From the NCBI RefSeq assembly GCF_000186865.1, contig NW_008705564.1:1103144-1167143 (forward strand): 64,000 bases of DNA, read 5' to 3'. The notes under the pieces are model-generated. The model did no database searches. It saw only the letters and a program-made list of their open reading frames with translations, and had not been told where the DNA came from. Below are positions 58,269 through 64,000 of this stretch, piece by piece. Position numbers and translations under genes: made by a program. Source of the stretch: Aureococcus anophagefferens (Eukaryota; Sar; Pelagophyceae; Pelagomonadales; Pelagomonadaceae). Every line of letters begins with the position of its first letter. Within the stretch, counting starts at the first letter, position 1.

Positions 58269-59030
58269 ATGCGACTCCTCCTCCTCCTCGCGCTGGCGAC
58301 GCGCTGCTCGTCCCTGCGAGTAGCGCGCCGCCGCTTCCACCAGAGCCTCGCCGGCGCCGCCGCGGCCGCCGCGTTCCCGCGCGTCGCCGGCGCCGCGGCC
58401 GACAGCACGCCCGCCGCGGACCTCGCGCTGCTGCGTCGGGGCCTCGCGGACCTCGAGGCGCTTGTCGACAACTGGCAGGAACGGACGGTCAATTGCAAGT
58501 ACGCCGAGGTGAACCGCGGGCTCCTCGAGACGTCCGCGAAGCAGGAACTCTTGGTGGAAAGCACGAAGAACGCGCTCGTCGTCAAGAACAGCAAGGCCGT
58601 GAAGACGCTGTGCAAGCGCGACCCCGAGGTCGTGCGCCAGGTCATGGGCCTCGACGGCAAGTTGAACGCGAAAGGCGGCCCGCCGGCGGCCTTCGCGCCC
58701 GGCGCGAGCCGCGAGATCAAGAGCGCGGCGGCCGATCCCAACAGCCCGCTCGTGGACGCGGACCGCATGATCAAGCGCGGCCTCAAGACCATCGACGACG
58801 ACCTCGAGGCCTACATCGAGGCCGAGGAGCTGTGGCTTCAAGCCATTAGCACCGTCGACGCCGCGTCCTACACGTCCGGCTCCGCGGACTTTGGGTCCAT
58901 CGTGTCCACGGCGAGCGACGGCTCCGCGAAGGACTCGGCCCTGCTCGAGGACGCGCGCCGCGGCGCGATCCAGGCGCGCGACGCGCTCCGCTGCATCGTC
59001 GGCATCCTCGCCAAGGCGAGTAAGGCGTAG
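58269..59030 (+). CDS. Probable plastid (thylakoid-lumen) targeted protein of unknown function
   Basis: 253 residues. N-terminus MRLLLLLALATRCSS is a signal peptide; RVARRRFHQSLAGAAAAAAF followed by PRVAGAAA is a twin-Arg-type second hydrophobic segment, the arrangement that takes stramenopile proteins through the plastid membranes into the thylakoid lumen. The mature part is helical: ALLRRGLADLEALVDNWQER, TVNCKYAEVNRGLLE, SKAVKTLCKRDPEVVRQVMG, DADRMIKRGLKTIDDDLEAY. Two Cys could form a disulfide. Helical lumenal proteins of this size include PsbQ-like extrinsic subunits, but I see no diagnostic motif. Confidence 0.65.
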   Translation: MRLLLLLALATRCSSLRVARRRFHQSLAGAAAAAAFPRVAGAAADSTPAADLALLRRGLADLEALVDNWQERTVNCKYAEVNRGLLETSAKQELLVESTKNALVVKNSKAVKTLCKRDPEVVRQVMGLDGKLNAKGGPPAAFAPGASREIKSAAADPNSPLVDADRMIKRGLKTIDDDLEAYIEAEELWLQAISTVDAASYTSGSADFGSIVSTASDGSAKDSALLEDARRGAIQARDALRCIVGILAKASKA

Positions 59031-59158
59031 CGTGCCGCATGGTGAGCCAGCGAGCTTGCACTCGCCATTTAGGGGCGGACACCGAGAGGCCTGCCGAGCA
59101 TGTACGCAAAGCGCAGCATGTTGAAGTAGTGGCTTGAACGTTGCCCTTCTCGCGGAGC

Positions 59159-60406
59159 ATGGCTTCGCCCCGCGCTTGCACCATGCCGCGCCGCTGGACG
59201 CTCGCCTGCCTCGCGCTGTGCGCCACCATGACAACCGCCAACGACGTGCCCGCGGCGGAGTACTTCTCCGAGTACGGCATGATGAGCCACCACATGACCA
59301 TGCTCCTCGACGTCGGCCGCATGCAGGCCTACCGCAGTGCCATCCTCAACGACGCGGCCCACTTCAAGGACAAGGTCGTGCTCGACGTGGGCACGGGCAC
59401 GGGCGTCCTCGCCATCTGGGCCGCCGAGGCCGGCGCGCGCAGGGTCTACGCCGTCGAGCAGTCGAGCGAGGTCGCGGAGTGCGCGCGAACGATGGCGGCG
59501 CACCACGGCGTCGCGGACGTCGTGGAGGTGCTCGAGGGCGCCATGGAGGAGCTCAACGTCCCCGAAAAGGTCGACGTCATCGTGTCCGAGTGGATGGGCT
59601 ACTTCCTCGTGCGGGAGTCGATGGCAAAGTCCGTCATCTACGCGCGCGACACGTACCTGAAACCCGGCGGCGCCATGTACCCGTCGCACGCGCGGCTGCT
59701 CCTCGCGCCGCTGGACGCAGGCATCTTCACGGAGCGGCGCGTCGACGAGATCCTCGAGCACATGGGCTCCTTCGACGAGATCGCGCCGCAACTCACGGAG
59801 GCGACGGGCATCGACCTCACGCCGCTGCGCGAGACGTACTACGCCGAGTTCCTGCGCGACGTCTTCCGCAACGCCTGGATCGGCCCCGTGCCCGCGGAGG
59901 ACGTCCACGCGAACTCGGCCGTCGCGCTGCTGGACGTGGACATGGCCACGGCGACGGCGGACGAGCTGCTCGAGTGGTCGCGGACTGTGGAATTCGAGGA
60001 GAAGGAGATCGACGGCCTCGTCGCCTGGTTCGACGTGCGCTTCGCCGCCTTCGCCGCCGGGGACGACGTCGTCTGGCTCGACACGTCGCCGGGCACGGAG
60101 ACGCACTGGGGCCAGTGCGCGTTCCTCGTGTCGCCCTGGCTCGAGGGGTCCTTCGTCGCGTCGCTCGCGCCGAAGCCGGACGCGAGGCACGACCTCGACT
60201 TCACGCTCCTTTACACGCCGTCGGCGAGCGCCGACGGCGAGCCGCCGGAGGAGGTCGCGGCGACCTACGCCATCACCGCGGAGGTCCGCGGCTTCGGCGA
60301 CGTCGACGAGGACCTCGGCGACCTCGACGACCTGTCGCCCTACGGCGAACCCTACGACGACGCGCCCTACGCCGAGGCCGCCTACGCCGAGGAGCCGGAA
60401 CTTTAA
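59159..60406 (+). CDS. Protein arginine methyltransferase (PRMT1-type) with signal peptide
   Basis: 415 residues from ATG 59159; ATG 59183 begins MPRRWTLACLALCATMTTA, a signal peptide, and may be the true start. PRMT blocks: EYFSEYGMMSHHMTMLLDVG, VVLDVGTGTGVLAIWAAEAG (motif I), RVYAVEQS, the double-E loop VSEWMGYFLVRESM, a THW-loop equivalent ETHWGQ, and beta-barrel segments (WLDTSPGTETHWGQCAFLVS). It transfers methyl groups from SAM to arginine. Secretory targeting would be unusual for this family, which is nuclear/cytosolic. The C-terminal Asp/Tyr/Ala tail (DDLSPYGEPYDDAPYAEAAY) is extra. Confidence 0.88.
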   Translation: MASPRACTMPRRWTLACLALCATMTTANDVPAAEYFSEYGMMSHHMTMLLDVGRMQAYRSAILNDAAHFKDKVVLDVGTGTGVLAIWAAEAGARRVYAVEQSSEVAECARTMAAHHGVADVVEVLEGAMEELNVPEKVDVIVSEWMGYFLVRESMAKSVIYARDTYLKPGGAMYPSHARLLLAPLDAGIFTERRVDEILEHMGSFDEIAPQLTEATGIDLTPLRETYYAEFLRDVFRNAWIGPVPAEDVHANSAVALLDVDMATATADELLEWSRTVEFEEKEIDGLVAWFDVRFAAFAAGDDVVWLDTSPGTETHWGQCAFLVSPWLEGSFVASLAPKPDARHDLDFTLLYTPSASADGEPPEEVAATYAITAEVRGFGDVDEDLGDLDDLSPYGEPYDDAPYAEAAYAEEPEL

Positions 60407-60449
60407 AAAATGTCGCATCGAGTCTCCTTTGTGACGGCCTCGCTCTTAC

Positions 60450-61847
60450 TCACGCGCACCAGCCGGCGAGGTCGTAGTCGTGGTGCTCGCGGACGAGCGC
60501 GCCGTAGCGCTCCGCGAGGCGCGCGTGGTCCCGCGCTTTCCGCGGGTCCGACCGCGCGGCCGCGCAGTACGCGTCGCGGTGCTTCGCGTTGGGGTCGCCG
60601 TCGACGGCGGCCGCGGCCGCGGCCGCGTCGGCGCGCGTCGCGTCGAGGCCGAGGAAGGCCCAGAGGTCGAGGAGCGTCGCCGCGGGCGCCGCGGCGAAGT
60701 CCTCGAGCGCCACGCGTTTGACGTGCGCGAGCTTGGGCGCGTTCGTCGCCGCGTACTCCTCGACGGCGAGCCAGTGCGCGACGAGGTCGAAGAGCGACAG
60801 GCTCGGCACCATTTTTTGGGTGGACAGCGCCGTCGCCAACGGGTGCCGCGTCACGAAGACGAAGCGCGCGCGGCTCCGGCGCGGCGCCTCGGCGTCCGGG
60901 AACTCGCAGGTCTCGTCGTCCAGGCCCGCGTTGCGGCGCCGGTTCGCTGCGCCGGGCACGTAGTCGACCAGCGCCTGGAGGTAGCGCGCGAGCACGACGT
61001 TCGGCGGCGACTTCTCCAGGAGCACCTTGGCGCCCGCGATGCCCGGCGGCCGCTTGTCCCAGTGGTAGCCGAAGGCGTTGAGGACCTGTTCCTGGGACTC
61101 GCCGTGGACCGTGTCGTGGGCCTCGGTCCAGTAGACCTCGCCCGGCGGCGCGAGCGCGTAGCGGCCGACGCCGTCCTCGGCCGACGGCCGCGGCTTCGCG
61201 CCGGCCGCGGCCTTCAACGACCGCAGCGGCCCGCTCAGGAACTCGGAGCCGACGCCGAACCGCGGGTAGACGTTCTGCGCGAAGGCGCCCTCGCTGAAGT
61301 CGAGGCCGCTGTCCGCCTGCTCGCCGAACCAGGCGACGTCGCCGTGCGCCGCGAGGCACCGCCAGAGCGCCGTCGTGCCCGCGCGGTGCTGCCCGCCGAC
61401 GAACGCCACCGTCCGATTCTCCAGCGCCGCGCGCCAGTCGCCGGCGCTCCAGCCGAGCGTCTTCGCCGCGGGCGACACGAAGAACTCGGGGCCGTAGGTC
61501 CGGTGCGCGTAGGCCGCGGCCGCCGCCGCGAGCGCGACCATGACGCCGCAGACCGCGAGGCCGCCGCGCGGGTCGTGGCGCTTCGCGCTCTTCGGCGCTT
61601 CCGGCGCTTCCGGCGGCTTCTTCTTCTTCTTCGCGTTCTTCGGCGCCGTGACAGTCGCCTCCTTCGCATTCTTGGCGTCCTTCGGCGCGCTGGCCGTCGC
61701 CGGAGCTTCCTCCTCCTCTGCGGGCGCTGCTCGCCGCGCGTTGAGCAGCCATTGCCCGACGAAGCGCCGGCCGATCGTGAACACGACCCAGAAGGCCACC
61801 GGCGCGAGCGCCTGCTGCCATGCCATGGGTGCTACGTGATCAATCAA
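60450..61847 (-). CDS. Membrane sulfotransferase
   Basis: 465 residues (ATG 61847; ATG 61826 gives MAWQQALAPVAFWVVFTIG). Two membrane segments: APVAFWVVFTIGRRFVG and AVCGVMVALAAAAAAYAHRT, separated by a Lys/Ala/Glu-rich linker. Catalytic part: AFVGGQHRAGTTALWRCLAA (5'-PSB), LDFSEGAFAQNVYPRFG, VLLEKSPPNVVLARYLQALV, ARFVFVTRHPLATALSTQKM (3'-PB), and PAATLLDLWAFLGLDATRAD. Third sulfotransferase of this window, distinct from the other two in sequence. Likely Golgi sulfation of a glycan or tyrosine. The stop is 43 bp from that of PRMT, with an A6 run between. Confidence 0.8.
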   Translation of the reverse strand: MIDHVAPMAWQQALAPVAFWVVFTIGRRFVGQWLLNARRAAPAEEEEAPATASAPKDAKNAKEATVTAPKNAKKKKKPPEAPEAPKSAKRHDPRGGLAVCGVMVALAAAAAAYAHRTYGPEFFVSPAAKTLGWSAGDWRAALENRTVAFVGGQHRAGTTALWRCLAAHGDVAWFGEQADSGLDFSEGAFAQNVYPRFGVGSEFLSGPLRSLKAAAGAKPRPSAEDGVGRYALAPPGEVYWTEAHDTVHGESQEQVLNAFGYHWDKRPPGIAGAKVLLEKSPPNVVLARYLQALVDYVPGAANRRRNAGLDDETCEFPDAEAPRRSRARFVFVTRHPLATALSTQKMVPSLSLFDLVAHWLAVEEYAATNAPKLAHVKRVALEDFAAAPAATLLDLWAFLGLDATRADAAAAAAAVDGDPNAKHRDAYCAAARSDPRKARDHARLAERYGALVREHHDYDLAGWCA

Positions 61848-62624
61848 TCAACGTGCTTTGCGTGCTGTCGCGGGCGTGCGTCGCTGCGAATAGGCGACCG
61901 GATTCGCGTCGAGCCCATCGGGAGAGGCAATTTCATCTCGACTGCACTTTAGCCTCACCTGAGAACGCGCCGCGCGCGCGGTCGAGGACGCGCTGCGCCC
62001 CCTCTGCTGCGCGCCCTAGTACCAAGTCGCAGGCCGCCGCATACGCCTGCGGCCGGTTCGGTTTAAAGTCTCGCACCCAGCGCGCTGACGTAGATGCAGC
62101 CGATCTCCGGCTCCGCGAGGACACGCGCGCGAGCGCGCCATGGTTGCCCTCGGCGTTGATCTCGAAGGACGGGTCGACCTTGCGCGCGAGCTTGAGCGCC
62201 GGCGTGACCTGCGAGCTCGCGGCGCACGAGCTTCTCGGGCGCGAGCACCGGGGCGCCCTGGTGGGCCAGTGCCACTGAAGACTCTCCTCATCAAGCAGAA
62301 GATGGCCAACGACCACTCGCCGTCGCCGTCGCTCCCGGCGACGAGTCGCTTCACGACGTTCTGCACGTACTACGCCTGCGCGCTCGCGTGGCGGCTCGAC
62401 CCCACACGCCCGGGCCTCAACCACCTCACGCTCGCCTTCGAGCCCGGCCGCGCCATCGTGCACCGCCGCACGCGTGCCCCGGCTGGCGAGTCGTGATGCC
62501 CGCTCCCGCGGTGCACGCGGATCGCAGCAAGTCGAGCGCGGCCGGCGGGCAGGGGTCGGAGCGCGTCGAGCGCGCGCGGTGAAGCATCCGTGATATTCAC
62601 AGAGGCAAAATCGTTCATTTTCCG
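61848..62624. other. Intergenic region with possible degraded coding remnants
   Basis: 777 bp. On the minus strand two frames each read protein-like pieces (ALKLARKVDPSFEINAEGNH then LAEPEIGCIYVSALGARL) separated by a frame change near 62110; on the plus strand 62280-62495 reads SRFTTFCTYYACALAWRLDP. None has a start, a family or a consistent frame, so I do not call a gene. Confidence 0.45.
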
Positions 62625-63545
62625 ATGGAGGGGTTGACGCAGCCCCCGGTGTCGCCGGAGCGCGACGGCGGCGAGGGCTTCGTGCTCACGCAGCCGCCGT
62701 GCGTCGACGAGGCTGGGGCGGACGCGCCGCCGCGCATCGCCTTCGTGCTGCGGCCGACGGCGGCGGCCGCGGCGGCGTCGACGGAGCCGGTGGAGCTGGT
62801 GGCCGAGTCGACGGTCGTCGTCGGCCGCGAGCCGCCGGCGGACATCCTTCTCGTCGACATGGAGCGGACGGCGACGACGACGCTGCGCCCGTTCGTGTCG
62901 GCGAGCCACGCGACGCTGCGCGTGGCGCTGGAGGACGGGATGGACGTGGCGTACGTGGCGACGCACACCATGTCCGACGGCAAGACCGCCGCCGGGCTCT
63001 GGCTCGGCGGCGAGCGCCTCGCCGCGGGCCAGGAGCGCCGCATCGCCGTCGGGGCGACGCTGCGCTTCGGGACGCTCAAGGACGAGGCGTCCATGCCCTA
63101 CGACAAGTTCAACTACACGCTCACGAGGCTCAACATCGACATGGCGCCGCTGCGGACCGGCCGCGGGCGGACGGACGAGACGACGACGACGACGAAGCTG
63201 ACGAGGAACCAGAAGAAGAGTAAGCGACGGAAGCAGGACAAGGACGACCTACAGGACGAGCTCGACCGCGTGAAGGCCGAGAACGCGCGGCTCAAAGACG
63301 CCGCGCGGCTCGGCACCAAGCACCGGAAGCACGACGCACGACGGAAGCGACGACGACGACGACGCGACGACGACGACGACGACAACGACGACGAGGACGA
63401 CACGCCGATCTGCCGGGATTTCAACAATGGAGGCTGCAGTTGGCCCGCGTGTAGGTACCGGCACGTGGCCGACGGCGGCCGGCCGCGCGTCGGCGCGTAC
63501 TCCGCAAGGAGCGCGCGCCACCGCGGCCAGCGCCGCGCCGGCTAG
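62625..63545 (+). CDS. FHA-domain protein with C-terminal CCCH zinc finger
   Basis: 306 residues. The FHA-like fold spans ~50-160: VELVAESTVVVGREPPADIL, SASHATLRVALEDG, GLWLGGERLAAGQERRIAVG, ATLRFG, with the phospho-Thr-binding GR and S-x-x-H pair. A basic coiled region follows (NQKKSKRRKQDKDDLQDELD). Near the end is a single CCCH finger, ICRDFNNGGCSWPACRYRH (C-x7-C-x4-C-x3-H). FHA reads phosphothreonine, CCCH binds RNA; together they suggest a nuclear RNA-processing or repair adaptor. The Asp run before the finger is a GAC microsatellite. Confidence 0.8.
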   Translation: MEGLTQPPVSPERDGGEGFVLTQPPCVDEAGADAPPRIAFVLRPTAAAAAASTEPVELVAESTVVVGREPPADILLVDMERTATTTLRPFVSASHATLRVALEDGMDVAYVATHTMSDGKTAAGLWLGGERLAAGQERRIAVGATLRFGTLKDEASMPYDKFNYTLTRLNIDMAPLRTGRGRTDETTTTTKLTRNQKKSKRRKQDKDDLQDELDRVKAENARLKDAARLGTKHRKHDARRKRRRRRRDDDDDDNDDEDDTPICRDFNNGGCSWPACRYRHVADGGRPRVGAYSARSARHRGQRRAG

Positions 63546-64000
63546 CCGGCGCGAAGAGGACGGCTGTCCGGCGTCCTGCGCGACTCGCGCGAGAGTGGGA
63601 TCTCGCGCGCGTTTTGGGCCGGGGGCGAGCTGCGTCACACCGGGCAGGTCGGCGCTCCTCCGCTCGCTCCGAGTTCCGCGTGGTCACTTGTGAAACGCCG
63701 AGGGAGCCGCGCGGACGCCCGAGACGGGCGGGCTTCGCGGCCTGCCTGGAATAGGGACGAAGCGCGGTGATGACGCAGCGACGCCCGCGCAGGCCGACGC
63801 GGCTAGCCGGCCAGGCGGTGCCGCGAAGGCTAGCGGGCGAAGCGGTCGCCTTCGACCACGCGCAGCGACGCCTCCTGTTCGGGGGAAGCCGCCGGCCGAC
63901 GGTGACCACCGTCGACCAGAACCTGTCGCTGCCATTGACTGTGCCGGAGGAGCATGGGGCAGCTGGCGGGGCGGGAATCCCGAGCGTCGTTGGACCAGTT
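63546..64000. other. Intergenic sequence to window end
   Basis: 455 bp. Both strands have short high-GC open frames without recognisable motifs. No repeat, RNA gene or promoter element is identified. Confidence 0.5.

Noticed and set aside
62140..62496. Small plus-strand frame with a protein-like second half
   Set aside because: First half is Arg-rich low complexity and no family is recognised; kept only as possible debris.
1..64000. tRNA, rRNA or small structured RNA genes
   Set aside because: No cloverleaf, GTTCRA box or rRNA-like block was seen by eye; a covariance-model search would be needed to exclude them.

Overview
The window is nuclear DNA of a very GC-rich, gene-dense eukaryotic microalga, most likely a stramenopile of the pelagophyte type (Aureococcus/Pelagomonas-like). 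The evidence is spliceosomal introns inside protein genes, secretory and Golgi enzymes, a presequence-bearing mitochondrial factor, a probable bipartite plastid presequence, a cap-forming enzyme, very high GC, and a set of near-identical ~200-bp introns of the kind known as introner elements (described in Aureococcus and Micromonas). The assignment is inference; no species marker gene is present. The sequence is a draft scaffold: 50 N lie at 18823-18872, and at least three genes carry a 1-nt reading-frame slip.

Layout. 1-4.7 kb: end of a CFAP92-like gene with two introners. 4.7-7.5 kb: three tandem ankyrin-repeat paralogues on the minus strand. 7.7-17.6 kb: a giant dynein-heavy-chain-like gene with three introners; it has tail, linker and a degenerate AAA1 but no motor ring. 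17.6-25.6 kb: small-molecule/protein/RNA methyltransferases (METTL-type, RlmH), a sulfotransferase, a tRNA dihydrouridine synthase, UBC9, a lone I29 inhibitor domain and an ASH-domain protein. 25.7-38.5 kb: Golgi/secretory genes (GT77-like, sulfotransferase, Cys-rich secreted protein, GT4-GT10 fusion, 2OG oxygenase, polytopic protein) plus an IQ/PDZ protein. 38.8-43.7 kb: two coiled-coil proteins. 43.8-51.5 kb: an armadillo-RING membrane protein, an isoaspartyl methyltransferase fusion, a RING protein, NDUFAF7 and glutaredoxin-3. 51.8-64 kb: an apyrase, a multidomain mRNA-capping enzyme, a lumenal protein, a secreted PRMT, another sulfotransferase and an FHA/CCCH protein, with sparser, lower-GC, partly decayed DNA between them.

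The strongest signals are: (1) eight introner copies in five genes, with 8-9-nt target-site duplications (TSDs), terminal inverted repeats whose two ends co-vary within a copy, insertion in both orientations, and donor sites (GT, GC, perhaps GA) taken from the duplicated exon sequence; (2) the headless dynein heavy chain lacking Walker A and the Walker B glutamate; (3) extreme 3'-end compaction, with convergent genes whose stop codons abut or overlap (20415/20416, 28998/28999, CTAG at 32963-32966) and divergent starts overlapping in CATG at 28092-28095; (4) unusual fusions (S1-HAD-guanylyltransferase-methyltransferase, GT4-GT10, UBL-GT25-like-PCMT). Several genes together suggest a lineage making sulfated, fucosylated surface glycans and retaining cilium-related proteins.
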